This document shows positions 45,860 to 57,727 of a DNA stretch of 64,000 bases, piece after piece (within the stretch, counting starts at the first letter, position 1; the number at the start of each line of letters is the position of its first letter). Source of the stretch: Pseudisothecium myosuroides. Taxonomy: Eukaryota > Streptophyta > Bryopsida > Hypnales > Lembophyllaceae. The position numbers were made by a program, and so were the translations under genes. The notes under the pieces are model-generated. The model saw only the letters and a program-made list of their open reading frames with translations. It was not told the DNA's origin and ran no database searches. The stretch spans positions 25,073,452 through 25,137,451 of the forward strand of contig OX637294.1 of NCBI GenBank assembly GCA_951799445.1, read 5' to 3'.

Positions 45860-46080
45860 AATGATTCCATTCTTGAGCCAGTGGTACAAGTAAGAGGATC
45901 CAAACCTGGACGACAAGGAAATTTAGAGAGGGAGAAAGTAGGACACAAGAAGATGTTCTTTGATTATTTTTTGGAGACGCCGATTTCTAGACCACTGTAT
46001 TTCCGTCGGTGCTTCCAAATGCAAAGACCCCTTTTTTTAATCTTTCACTTAACAACAACATTGATAGGGAAGAACTAAAA
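45860..46080 (+). pseudogene. PIF/Harbinger transposase N-terminal relic
   Basis: The 65-codon open stretch 45881-46078 reads RGSKPGRQGNLEREKVGHKK, then FFDYF, then YFRRCFQMQRPLFL. This is the conserved pattern G-S-x-x-G-R-x-x-N-(hydrophobic)-x-R...GH...DYF...FRRxFxMxRxLF that begins plant PIF/Harbinger nucleases and their ALP1-like domesticated relatives. The DDE catalytic region that should follow is absent or unrecognisable, so this is a fragment. Confidence 0.7.
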
Positions 46081-46328
46081 AGATTTAAGGCAAGAATGGA
46101 CTGTGGAGCAACGAATGAGCTTCAAAATGAAGCGGAACAAAACTATGAAACAATAATTGCAAAGCCATAACTTGGCAAACAGTGAAAGCATTCAATCATA
46201 ACTTTGCAGGTAGTGTAATTGAGCCTCAGCACTTTTTGAGACTCCAACAATGGCATCTGAGCAACAAGGCCTCAACGATTTGAAAAACGAAGAACCCAAA
46301 ATCCTACACATAAAAAAATTACATAACT

Positions 46329-46905
46329 TCAATTGAGAGAGCCCTTTGTTATTACTTGATAAGATGTTGTTGTCAATCTTATGCATCCTCGTCCTTGTGC
46401 CAAAAAAATCGCAGCTGCATCTGCAAGTGAAGCTCTTGCACCACTTAACAAGTCGGTTATTTGTGAGGGTCTTTGCGCCAAGGAAATGCCATGCCTTGGC
46501 GCTCCTCTACCAGCTTTGTTGCAACCCCCTACGTCCTCTACCAACTGGCACACCTTCAACATAAACAACAGGCTCTTTTGCCAAACCGCTAGTAGAAAAC
46601 AAAGCTTCTTGAGCACCTAAAGTTTCTCCTATACTGTTGAAGCCGTAGTGTTTGAATGAATAGCCATCACCTTTCCAATCTTTGCTCCACAGCGCTTCTA
46701 GTTGTCCCACACAATCACCATACTCTCCCACATCACCACGTATCCCAAACCCTAATCTTAACCCTAAACTAAAATCTTCCTCTGTTGTTTCTGAAATTTC
46801 ACTGCTTGTAGCTACTACAAGTCCATCACGTTCCTCAAGCAAAGAAAATTCGACGTTGTACTCACTCAATCTCCCTCTACGCCGCGCTCCTTGCTTCTTA
46901 GCCAT
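46329..46905 (-). pseudogene. unrecognised reading frame with a one-base frame break
   Basis: An ATG at 46905 opens a 132-codon frame with a basic start (MAKKQGARRRGRLSEYN), then mixed, non-repetitive composition (VEFSLLEERDGLVVATSSEI, LWSKDWKGDGYSFKHYGFNS), ending at 46507. At a run of five G on the minus strand (CCCCC at 46525-46529) the adjacent frame takes over smoothly and stays open to 46329 (ISLAQRPSQITDLLSGARAS). A one-base slip would join them. The block is GC-richer than its neighbours, as are 46906-47150 upstream. A GTAATA donor-like site lies near 46343-46349. I do not recognise the family; it could be an exon of a real gene, a degenerate gene copy, or part of a transposon. Confidence 0.4.
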
Positions 46906-47200
46906 TTTCGATCAACGTGGGCACAATACATCAGTACCATTCAACGTTCAGACACAACCTTGAAACGTAGGTCAAAGGACAAGAACACAAGATAGTGTGG
47001 CACACGCAAGACCCAGTATTTGCCAGGGCCCTCACAATTTTTTGGCGAAGCCGATCAGCTTTTACTATTTGACACGCCTGCCGTGGGCCTATTACACAGC
47101 CCTGATGCGCCAAGTCCCCGTATCCGTGCCACTTGAAGAGCTGCAATGGCAATACTCTAATGATTGTATTGAATTCTCTGTAGATTGATTTTCAATTCTG
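46906..47200. other. GC-richer flank upstream of the unrecognised frame
   Basis: Composition like a plant promoter or leader. The open frames on both strands (46931-47152 minus, 46997-47188 plus) have no known domain. Confidence 0.3.
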
Positions 47201-47689
47201 ATTATTTTTCATCATTTGGAACAAAAGCCCCCTATCCCTGGTTTTCCCCTTTAGAAAACTCATTTGGACTAATTTTCCTAAGCTGATATAAAGGGGCCCT
47301 AAATCCATGTTGCCTTTCTCTCTTTTGAAACTGATTTGGAATTCTAACTAATTTTAATCAGACTGAACAAAGGGACCTTGATCCACTCTATTTCTACTAT
47401 TTCAACTAATTGGAAATTGATGGCTAATTCTATTGAACAAGGACCAGACCTCCACACAACTCCACACAACTCTCTTTTATTTTGTTTTAATTGATTTGGG
47501 CTTCTAACTATTTTGTCTGAGACTAAAAAAGAAGGGACCCTTAAACTGCTCAATTCTCTTTTTTGAGACTAATGAGTTGGAAATCCAACAGACTTGAATC
47601 AAACTAAAACAAAAGGATCTTTTACTCCTCTCTATTCTCCTAGACACAAGGATTGGATTCTAAATGAATCAAATTCCAAATGCATTGAC

Positions 47690-49551
47690 GTTAAAATTTC
47701 GCCATCTCAGGATTTTTTGACAAAATGCTAGCACTCCTAAAACTGTAGAAGCCAAAGTTTTGTCTTAAATTTTAAAAACAAGACAATTCCACTCCTAAAG
47801 AAGCCAAAGCTTTGCTGTCATCAAGGAACTAAGGGAAGTAGAGGCAAGATTTGAACGATGAATACCACGTCAATCAACACATTAACTCACAAGCAAATTA
47901 ACACAACATCAAACACACAACTCTTAGGAGAATTCTCAATTAAGGAATTCCCACTTAAAAGCGTGCAACCTCACAAACAAGTACTAGAAGGCCCCCTAAG
48001 CGGCATTATCAAAGTACGGAGGGGCTTACTCTAGAATTAGTGCAAGGAAGACCAAATACCAAACAAAACACAACAAATTGGTTACTACAACTTGCAACAA
48101 CTTGCATATAAGAGCATCCTTTAAAGGAACTTCAATGTTCAACAAAGAAAGTTTGAAAAGCAACAACAATGGAGCTTGAAATGCTCCAAAAACACAAAAA
48201 ATTGGCATCTTGGCTCGAAATAGCCAAAATCCAACTAAATGGACCCAATAGTGTAAACTGTGCCAAAAAACAGCTACAATGGGTGGTTTGAGAGGAAAAT
48301 GAGTGCCTTTATATGTTGTTCTAAAGGCATTCAGCTTTCCTATTTTTCCTAGTAGTAAACTTATCAATTAAGATTTTCATCCTAATCTTCCATTTTGACT
48401 TTCTACGTTCGTCCAAAACTTTAATTTTTAAAAATTAACTCCAAATCACAAACGGATTGCAACATTGGCTTCAAAAGGCTATTTCAAATGCCAAAAAATC
48501 TTTTGTCCTTTTTCCAATTTCCAAAATCTTATCAAAATCTAACACCAATTTAACACCAAAAAGGGGTAAAAATTCAACTTTTGGAATTTGACTTTTTTGA
48601 AAAAAGTAACTAGCCTAGGTATGAGGGAGTAAGAAAAGACCTAATTTTGACCCCATTCCAATTTTGTATACTCTCGAGACGCCAGTCAACTCCACCGTAA
48701 TCTTTAAATTTGCAAATAATTGGGGAATCTTGCCGATTCGAGTACTTCTGGTTTTTGGAATGTCTTAAAATTTGTTGGATCATCTTACTAACATAAATAA
48801 AACTAGTATAATTTTTAGTGAGATTTTACAACAATCTGGATAATTTCTAGGAATTTTCCATCATAGATTTCGATGGTTGACTATCCAGAAGAACATCTTT
48901 TACAAGTCAGAAATTTTTGAAACTTTTTATGAAACCTCTCATGGAATTTTACAAAAGATATGCAAGCTCATATTCTTATTTTGCACAAAGGTCAAAGGAG
49001 AATCAAATTCCGCCATCTCCTTTAAATTTAGGTAATCAAAGAATCTTTCACATAAAGGAAAACCTTGACAAATTAATTTTGCCGTTGAGTTCCAACTGTA
49101 ATTTTCACCCTAAAATATTGTACTCCATCCGTAAATGTTCCCCACATATCCATCTTAAGGTTGTAATTCTTATAGGGCAACAATTGAGGTTTCTGTTATT
49201 TCGTCGAATCAATAAGGAAACTCAAACCTATCTTTGAGAATGGATCTAGGATCTTACCAAGGTTTTCTTGAACCAATTTTAGTCATAAAATATCACATGC
49301 ACTGTAGGTTTGGGCAATTCAGCCAAAATTCACTCCAAATTTATTATTTATAGGAATTTTGAATTTTTATCTTATTTACAAGTGATAATTGATTTATTTG
49401 GGAAAAACAACCTATTAGGAACCAAATACTATATTGACATGTGACATATTTATTTTGGTTTACTCTCTTTTTGGCTTTTTGTATATAAAACTACACTTAA
49501 ACTCGTGAAAAAATAAGTCATGAGTCCCAAGTGACAAATTAGGAACTCACA
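47690..49551 (-). mobile_element. LTR-like repeat, inverted relative of the 11680 solo LTR
   Basis: Read on the minus strand it starts TGTGAGTTCCTAATTTGTCAC at 49551 and is collinear with 11680 onward, including TTTATATACAAAAAG, CCAAATAAA and the block equivalent to 12890-13250. The minus-strand frame 48026-48367 and the plus-strand frame 12893-13198 translate in parallel only because the DNA is shared (both contain HFPL and CVFG-like words). The other terminus and target duplication could not be found, so it may be truncated. Confidence 0.6.
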
Positions 49552-49836
49552 CCCGACCAACATTTCTTTCTCATTTCTGATGCAAATTTCTTTCATCTTT
49601 TTTTGTTAGCAAATTGTCCAATCAATTTCTTTTTATCTTTGATACGAGCTTGGACACCATTGCTTTATCAAGGGACTTCACTTATGTAAATATTTGTATT
49701 AATATCCCTATGTGCTTTAAATTTCAAAAAAAGACCTAATTACATTGTGATGATAAGGAATATTTTTTAATTATTTTCATTCAATCTAATTTGATGACAG
49801 AAATATTAAATTTATTAACATATTTTTCAGCATCAT

Positions 49837-50055
49837 CACTACCACAACATAGGATTTTTTAAATAAGGTTTTTAATATAGTCCTTGTAGTAAGATTTTAA
49901 GGTAATGACTAGGAGATTTTCAGTAAAAATCTACTAAAAATACACTTGTTTTTAGTGAAATTTTACTTATAAATCTTCTAAAAGGTCATTATTTAAAATC
50001 TTACCACTAAGATTATACTAAGAATCTTACTTAAAACACCTCTATTGTAGTAGTG
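49837..50055. mobile_element. CACTA-type MITE, 219 bp
   Basis: Starts CACTACCACAACATAGG and ends CTATTGTAGTAGTG, with longer imperfect inverted repeats inward (AATCTACTAAAAATACACTT against AGTGAAATTTTACTTATAAA and CTTAC...GTAAG pairs). The flanking triplets are CAT and CAC, one mismatch. Confidence 0.7.
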
Positions 50056-50629
50056 CACATACAACATTCTGTAGTCTATTTGATACACATTTTCAAATGA
50101 TGGGCTAAATTTGATCCTTCTATAATCTTCTCTTCTATCAAACTATGTCAAATGCATCCATCCCCTTAAAAATCCAAGCACTTGTTGCCACTTGAAGTTT
50201 GATAGTTTTTTCTTTATGTTCCCCCCCCCTTCCTATAGTAGAAAAAATCAAGTTAATAAATGAATTATGATTGAACATTTCATATCACATTATTTATATA
50301 AAACAAAAATTCTACTAGTTTATTTAAGCCTGACTTGATAAAAAAAAATCAATTTTGATGAAAATCCCATTTAAAATACTGAAATGCAAATTGGCCTTCC
50401 ATCAAATACTAGAACGCAATATATAATGGTGCGGGCCTTTTTCCAAGGTTGTTTTGGAGTCAAAGCTACTATACCAATACTATGCAATGTAGCTAGCATT
50501 TGGCTCTAGTCAAGGCCATTTTACATTTTTATATTTGAATTAAAATGTTCATCAACATTGATTATCCTCTTCATAATAATATCCAAGAGTTTCTAAAACA
50601 ATCTAGTATAATTTGTTTGTTAGCATATT
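50056..50629. other. AT-rich spacer, no gene
   Basis: Nothing recognisable apart from a C-run at 50221-50229. Confidence 0.4.
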
Positions 50630-50935
50630 TCATTTCTAAACATACTCACTTTTTAAAGCATAATATTGTATATATACACGCACATGGAAGAGCGAAAAAA
50701 GAGAGAAAAGAAGAGATGAGAGAAAAAAGAGGTTCACATAACATACACTCTCATTTCTAAGTATAATGTATATACAACACACACATATAGAAGAGAAAGA
50801 AGATAAAAGAGAAGAAAGGTTCCGCACACATACTTACAATACACACTTTTATTTCTAAGCAATAATATATATACACAATATACATACACGAAAAAGAAAG
50901 AGAAGATAAAAAAAGAAGTTCAAAATCTAATCTCC
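50630..50935 (+). repeat. three tandem units of about 100 bp, purine-rich
   Basis: Each unit runs ATTTCTAA...ATA(C/T)ACA...AAGAGAAAGAAGATAAAA...ACATAC. The three starts are near 50631, 50752 and 50851. Strong A/G bias on the plus strand. The overlapping frames on both strands are by-products of the repeat. Confidence 0.75.
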
Positions 50936-51574
50936 TACACTAAACATTGTTAGTCTATTAATTCATCCATTAAAATTTCATCCCTATCCTATTTTATTAA
51001 AAAAATACACGAATTTGCGGAAAACCATACTAATTTACTGTAAAATATGCTACTTTATTGTGAACCTCACTAATTTACTATAAATCTCACTATTTTATTA
51101 TTTTTACCCTATTTTAGAGTGCCTTTTACAACGTTAGTATTTTAATAGTTGTTTTAAATCTACTAATTAGTTTTGCATTTCTTGTATTTGCATTTTTTAT
51201 TTCCAACTCATTTCTAATGCACTTTTCTACATAAGTATTTAATTTTTAAATTTTCTACATTTAATCATTTTTTTATTTAATTATTTAATTAATTTTTATT
51301 TAATGTTTTTTCTAATTTGAAATTCTTAGTTTTTGCCTTGGATTTCTTCACCATTTTCACATAATCGCAATTCTTGAAATTCACTCTATTGTCATAAAAC
51401 TTCCATTCCTACCTATTGAAAAATTCATTAGATTATGATAATGGAATAAATTTGTCCAATTAATAATTCTTAACTCACAATTTCATCTAAATTGTCTAAA
51501 TTTTTGTAATTCTAAAGTGTGAGCCAATGTGGTAGCTCACAAAAAATTCCAAACCCCCAAAACCTTTCTGTGAC

Positions 51575-51844
51575 CACTATAAGAAACTCCCATTTTTGAT
51601 GACAAGCCCTAATTTTTTATAACGGATTTTAGGTGATGTCAATGTTGACAATTCAAAAATATTATGTCAACAAAAATGTACAATGTAACATCAATGTTGA
51701 CATAAAAACATTGGATTGTCAATATTGATGTTACGTTATACATTTTTGTTGACATAAAAATTTTGGGTTATCAACATTGACATCACCTAAAATCCGTCAT
51801 TAAAAATTAGGGCTCCTCACCTAAAATGGGGGTTTCTTATAGTC
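51575..51844. mobile_element. CACTA-type foldback MITE, 270 bp
   Basis: Starts CACTATAAGAAACTCCC and ends GGGTTTCTTATAGTC, a single mismatch from the CACTA terminus, flanked by a perfect 3-bp duplication GAC (51572-51574 and 51845-51847). The arms pair along nearly the whole length (for example TTTTAGGTGATGTCAATGTTG with AACATTGACATCACCTAAAA), so a transcript would fold into a long hairpin. Confidence 0.82.
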
Positions 51845-51847
51845 GAC

Positions 51848-53092
51848 TCAAGTGAACAGGCTACACTCCATTAAATACTTGAACAACATCCGTTCTTTGA
51901 AATCAACAATGGAAAATAGAGATGTCGAAATGTTCAATCCACATGGCCAATGATTGGCCACGTAGGATGGTCTTCTTTTATTTATGGTCATCCAGAAATT
52001 TTCTTTGAGCAGAAGTTTCCTTAAGCATGAAAATCACGGCCTTTTCAAGGCCTCATTTCCCCCCTAATGAGTGAAAAAACTCGTTTTGTCCCAAAACAAA
52101 TCTTTTGGGTCTTTTGGAGAGAGATTCCAGACGCCATCCGTAAACAACTCATTTTTTTTTATTATTATGGACAAGTTATGAGTGGTTATGGATGAGTTTT
52201 TTTGAGCAACAAAGTTATAAAAGACCAAATTTCTACTAGTGTGTATCATCAAGCCAAAATCTGAAATTCTTTGCTAAAACATCAAGGTAAAGTTCAAAAT
52301 TAAACTAGTTGTATAGGAATGAAAGAAGAGAGAAGATCAAGTGACATGGTGGATTTAGATTTTTCGATCAAAGCCCACCACATAAAATATGCTCACATAA
52401 TCTTTAGGTACTTTATTTTTACAAGCTCTAAATTATGAAAAAATCTCTATCATTTGCCTCAATAATTCTACATCATTGTTCTCTTGATTTGACAAACATT
52501 TTCACTGACAAAATAAGACACCCATGTCAACTACTATGTCAACAAGTGAAAGGGGGATTGTGATGCTTATACATATTATGTTAATTGACCACTTGTTGCT
52601 TTGCCAAATTAAAAGAGCCAATTTTTGGACCCGTCCTAATGAATAATCAAAGGTAGATTTTTTGTTAATATAAAATCCTTTTTTAATAGTGATAGGTGTA
52701 TTTTACAAAAAAATTACCAAATTTTTTTATTAAGTATTCAAAGAATACAAATGTATATCACTTGAAAAATTAACAATCCAATTTAAAAAATAATATAATT
52801 AATATAACTTTAAAAAACAAATAATACCAATATTATTAAAAATCACTATAGTTAGACTATTACATTGCAAACTCTAATTGAAAAAAATTCTTGTAAAAAA
52901 TCACTAATATTCAATTCACAATCAATTTTAGAAGGAGTTTTGAATTTTGGTTTTAAATTTTATTTTTCAATATTTGTTTGTATAATGATAGCTCCAATCA
53001 CTTGTTTAAAAGACATCGTTACATTATTCTTCAAAACTAACTTTGTAATTACATCTTCACATGTTTAGAAACATATGTATTATTTTAGGCAT
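51848..53092. other. AT-rich spacer, no gene
   Basis: A CACTAGTAGAAA-like terminus in complement lies at 52226-52238, but no partner was found. Frames 52064-52252 and 52865-53068 match nothing known. Confidence 0.4.
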
Positions 53093-53096
53093 TCAA

Positions 53097-54254
53097 TCCC
53101 TAAAGTTAGGCTCTTTATATAACCCCTAAATGAATCAATGTTTTTAGTATTCAAATCCGAAGTAAGGCTAAAATCTTCATTTTTATTTATTCATTAACAA
53201 ATTCAACCATACGATCCTTTAGTTAACTTGTTAAAGTATACCCTCTTAAGATTTTAGAATAAAAAACCTTACCAATTGCAAGATCATGTTGCTTGGATTT
53301 CAAAAAGAAGTATTTTCAATTCTTTCCAAATCGTTAGACTTCATCTTTCAAGCTTTTTACATAAAAATGTATAGATCCTACAACTTCTTATTCTCCATAG
53401 TATGTTGAAGAAATAAGTTGGAAATACATATAAAGAATTTCAAAAAAAAATTTCATACTTAAAAGAATAGTAAGTAGAAAGACGTAGAGTATGCTCTAAA
53501 ATACTAAATTGTTAAGAATTTAGTTATGGAATTGAAAAATATCGATCCTAATGGTAGTTATGTTGTAATAATTAATCTACATACTAGAATTTTTTTAAAT
53601 ATTGAAAATTTAGTGAAATAAAGGACTTCAAAGTTATTTTAGAATAGAGATCAAATAACTGCCTTCAAACTAAAACTCTTTATACATTAGAAGAGATTTG
53701 AGGGCTCTAAGAGCCCGCAAGTTATCAGGCAGTTCCCTGCCTGGGAACTCTGCCACACGCGCAGGTTGACGTGGTCGAGAGAATGCCACGTCGTATTTTT
53801 CGATTTTTCGATTTTTTTTTTTTTTTTGGGTAATTAGGGTCTGACAACAACCCGACGCTCCCTTCCTACATCGAGAACAGATCTGGGAACGGGCCTGAAA
53901 CGGCCCTCCAATGCCTCCAAATCTCTTCTAATGATTTTCATCTCATTAATCAAAATAGAATGATTGAAAGCTTTCCTCATGTATATAAAGTTAGGAAACC
54001 AAACTCAAATTATTATTTCTTGAAAAAGTGATTTTTTTAGAATTGCCCAAGATGTCTAGGGAGCAACAAAAACTATATATTATACAGTAATTTTTTAACC
54101 ATGTAAACAAAAGTTATGAAAATTGTTGCGCCTTAAAGCTACTCTTTAACCACATATTGTGTAGTAATTTCAAAGCAAAAAATAAAAATTCATTTTTCAT
54201 GAGCTGCCCAAAATCACTATGTTGCCCAAAAAACGCCTTTTGGTCTTTTAGGGA
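53097..54254 (+). mobile_element. TTAA-family element B, diverged copy
   Basis: The left end TCCCTAAAGTTAGGC follows TCAA (a decayed TTAA, 53093-53096). The right end TTTTGGTCTTTTAGGGA precedes TTAA at 54255-54258. Ends and parts of the interior match element B at 7099-8013 (for example CATCTCATTAATCAAAATAGAATG against CAAATGAGATGAATCAAAGC). It is enlarged by other repeats, including the inverted-repeat element at 53689-53933; part of its interior recurs inverted at about 56250-56730. Confidence 0.55.
53689..53933. mobile_element. GC-rich inverted-repeat insertion, 245 bp
   Basis: Ends CATTAGAAGAGATTTG and CAAATCTCTTCTAATG are perfect 16-bp inverted repeats. The centre is strikingly GC-rich for this region, with a palindrome AGTTCCCTGCCTGGGAACT at 53731-53749 and a T-run at 53813-53827. 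Superfamily and target duplication are unclear. Confidence 0.6.
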
Positions 54255-54839
54255 TTAAAGGTTAGACTGAAATCATGGTGAAACTTATCAAGGTCTATGG
54301 CTTATCTTTGAAAGGTTGTCTTGTGTAATAATGGCCTTTGAAAGTAGTGTAAGAATTAGAAAGGACACAAAATTGTCAAATATACAATTTTGGTATATTT
54401 TTAAAACTATTTCTTCCCTTGGTAGCTTTGGCAAATTTCACTTAATAATTTTAGTTCATTTGGAAAATTTAACTTAGACATAATAATTTTTTGTAAAGTT
54501 AAGCAAATGAATTTTTTATTTATTTATGCTAATATATTTGAATCCCTCATAATCTCCACTTTGTAATACGAGTATCAACTACATTCTATCCTCATTATTG
54601 ATTTCATTCCTTGCATCTTCTTGGGTGCCTTTAGAATCGTTGCAAAATTGAGTATTTGTATTATAGTGTTTGACATTATAGCACAAAGTTGGTTGCAAAT
54701 TCAATTCAGGCTAAGAGATGTTTCCAAGATGAGTGAACCTTGTCATCAAATGATTCTTTATTTATGGTGGTCATAGGACCAATCTTACTCCTCATTTCCT
54801 TTTATACTTTCCTTTGGAGGCACTAATTTGATGTTAAAT

Positions 54840-55502
54840 TTTTTTAGCCTCTAAAGTCTTAAAGTTTGCTCAAAAGATATTTGACTCTTTGATTCATACC
54901 ATTTGGATTAGTGATGTGAAAGTTATGGAGCTTCTTGTTCTCCGGACACTTGTAGCACCTTCTTCCAAAAATAACATATAGGATTCAGTTTTAAACTCAA
55001 TTTTCACAATTTTACACAAAAAAATTCCACATAATTTGTTTTCTTGCTTGAACAATCTCACTTCTGGAATTACTATATTTCAATTCCATCTTAGAACAAT
55101 TAATGATTTAGTTTCCTTTTCTATCTTTTTTACATGACATTTTTTTTAGAATGAAAATTTGGGTTTTTTTATAAATATTTTCCAATTTTAAACTTAATTC
55201 TTTAACATAAAAAAATTTAATCTTAAACTCAATAGTCCAAAAATATTAAGTTAAGAAGATTCAAAGCCCAAAAATCTATTTGAGCAAGGTGCAAAAAAAC
55301 TTACTTTCTTCACTTTAAATGCAAATATCTTGCAATCTATGCAGTCAAAGTTTTTGAAATTTCTTTCACACATTTTTATACTAGTCTAGTGTAAGATCCT
55401 ATAGAGTTGAATAGGAAAAAATAATAATTTTCAAAGTTTTTATTCTTTACTATAGAAATTGCAGTTTTATTAATGAAGTATAGGTCTTGGGGACTTTAGG
55501 GA
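54840..55502 (-). mobile_element. TTAA-family element B, inverted partial copy
   Basis: The end GTCTTGGGGACTTTAGGGA at 55484-55502 is the complement of element B's left end. Inward, text such as TTTGATTCATACCATTTGG and GAAAGTTATGGAGCTTCTTG is the complement of the matching part of B. The opposite end is not resolved. Confidence 0.5.
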
Positions 55503-56768
55503 TTCAAGTTGAATTGCTTGAAAATAACACTTGCAAATGTTCTCATTATATTATGGTCTATAGTAGGTGAATTAATTTTAATAGCAATGTACCTTTTATG
55601 AATCACCTTAAATTAATTATTTATTTAAACTTTCAAAATGGTGTATTATCCATACTTCTTTCATTCAATAAAATATTTAAGAAAAATTTGATCATAACTA
55701 CCGTATTGCAAAAATGAAAAGTAGAAGTGTGAACTAAAATTCCATAATTTAAAAACTTCAATATGCAATAAATTTTTGAATATTCGACAACAAAAAATTT
55801 AGAGCATGTTCAACATCTATATACATATTTTTGGCAATTTAGGGTAATTTGGATACAAAGTATTACTGGTCAAAAGTATAAATACTTGTACTATTGGACA
55901 TTTGGACTTAATATGAGGTGCATTTTGTAGAACATTTTCTTATGGAAAAAATAAAATAAAATATAGTTCCACCCCTTACCCCTACAACACAGTGACCACT
56001 GTATAGTTACAACTCAACTTCATGCAACATTTTTGGACCAAAAAAATATTAATTATATTTAAATTTTTGTTTTGTTATGTATATTTGATCAAGTTAAATT
56101 TCTATTTGCATGTTCCAAATGAAAATGGCAAAGACAAAATTTATTTTCAATGGGACTTTGAAGTCAAAGTAACAAACTTGAAATTAGTTTTAATTCCTAA
56201 GAGACTAAGTGGTATATTTTGGCAACGTAATGTTTTTGGCCATCCATTTATGAATGAAGTTTTCATTATTTTTCTTTAAAATTTTCATTATTTTTCTTTA
56301 AAATTTTCACGCGATATGTGCTCAAAGAATAGCTTTAAGGCACAACAATTTTCATAACATTTGACTACATGGTTAAAAAATTATTGTATGATTTGTACGT
56401 AATTTATTTTGAATAATAAAAATTTATTATAAGATTTAAATTTTTGGGATTAAAATTTTTCAATTTTATAACTAAATTCTTCACAATTTAGTATTTTTAA
56501 TCCTACTTTACCTCTTTTTACTTACTATTTTTTTCAAGCATGAATATGAAATCTTTTTTGTTGAAAATTTTAATATATAGTCTCAACTTATTTCTTCAAC
56601 TTATTATAGAAATATGCAATTTGTAGAATATACACATTCTAGAATAAAAGTTTTGAAAGATGAATTTAGCCATTTGGAAAAAACTGAAAATATTTCTATT
56701 TGAAATTCAAGCATCATGATCTATTATATGCTTAGAGATTACTAATGCTCTTTTCACACAAGCAAGAA
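55503..56768. repeat. AT-rich repeats, including an inverted copy of 53270-54170
   Basis: Between about 56250 and 56730 the complement follows the order of 53270-54170 (TTAACCATGTA..., AACTTATTTCTTCAAC..., TTTCAAGCTTTT-like words). CATTATTTTTCTTTAAAATTTT is repeated in tandem at 56264-56307. The frame 56022-56279 is not coding. Confidence 0.5.
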
Positions 56769-57044
56769 TGCTAAGATGTAAGCCAAAAAATATCAACCTA
56801 CAAGCCTTAAGCCTGGGTGTAAATGGTTACTCTGCAATCATTGAAGGTATTTATAACATACATACTTATAATATAGGTACTCTGTAACCATGAAAGGTAC
56901 TTATAACATAGGCATCTGTAATTTAGGCACCTATGATATAAATATCATGTAACCATGGAAAATGCCTATAATATGGGTACCTATAATATAGATGCCTAGG
57001 CTCCTAGGCTCATCGATTCAAGATCCTAGGCTTACATGCTAGCA
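56769..57044. mobile_element. MITE family M, copy 2
   Basis: Starts TGCTAAGATGTAAGCC and ends GGCTTACATGCTAGCA. The interior repeats ACTTATAATATAGGTAC and CCTATAATATGGGTACC with short palindromes. Relatives at 11287-11523 and 57361-57586. Confidence 0.66.
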
Positions 57045-57360
57045 ACTCTCTTTATACAATAAGCCACAAACCATAAGAATAGATTATTAAATAAAGGAAG
57101 CTTCAAAATCAAGAAGATCAAAAGACTTTCATTTGACACTTTAAATTTTAAGACCAAGGAAGATAGTTTCATAGACAACATTCTCTTATTCCAAGGCAAA
57201 AAAGTTTGCAAATTTGGAGATCTCCAAAATTATAGGCAATCCACCTAGACAAGTAGCTTGACTACAATCTAGAAACCATTAGGCAAATGGTTTATAGCCA
57301 ATAAAAAGAAACTCACATTAGTTATCCTTCCATCATCTCAACTACAACAATGCGCGTAAC

Positions 57361-57586
57361 AGAGGAGACGTGAGCCTATGAGCCTTGAACCTAATTGTAG
57401 GTATGTACCTACACCCATTTGAAGGTGTTCATAACATATATACCTATAATATATGTACACTATAACATGAAAGGAATTTATAACATAGCTAGGTATCTAT
57501 AACACAGATATATACAATTATAGAACATGTCTATAATATAGACTCTTAGGTTCATGGACTCATAGATTCTATGCTTGCATACTAGC
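57361..57586. mobile_element. MITE family M, copy 3
   Basis: Right end CTATGCTTGCATACTAGCA; left end decayed to GAGGAGACGTGAGCC. The interior has CCTATAATATATGTACAC and TCTATAATATAGAC words like the other two copies. It lies only about 320 bp from copy 2 in the same orientation. Confidence 0.6.
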
Positions 57587-57727
57587 AGTTTCCTCTCAAC
57601 CATCATAGTTTGATTGATAGCTAGGTCATAATTAAATGCATTAGGGCTTGCCTAATAATTATATTGGACACATTATAAAAGTGCTTGAAATGTAGAAATA
57701 GCTTAGTAAATCTGTCTAATTCTTGAA

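Noticed and set aside
48026..48367. Minus-strand frame of 113 codons resembling the plus-strand frame at 12893-13198
   Set aside because: The resemblance follows from both lying in copies of the same LTR; both are hydrophobic translations without retroelement motifs.
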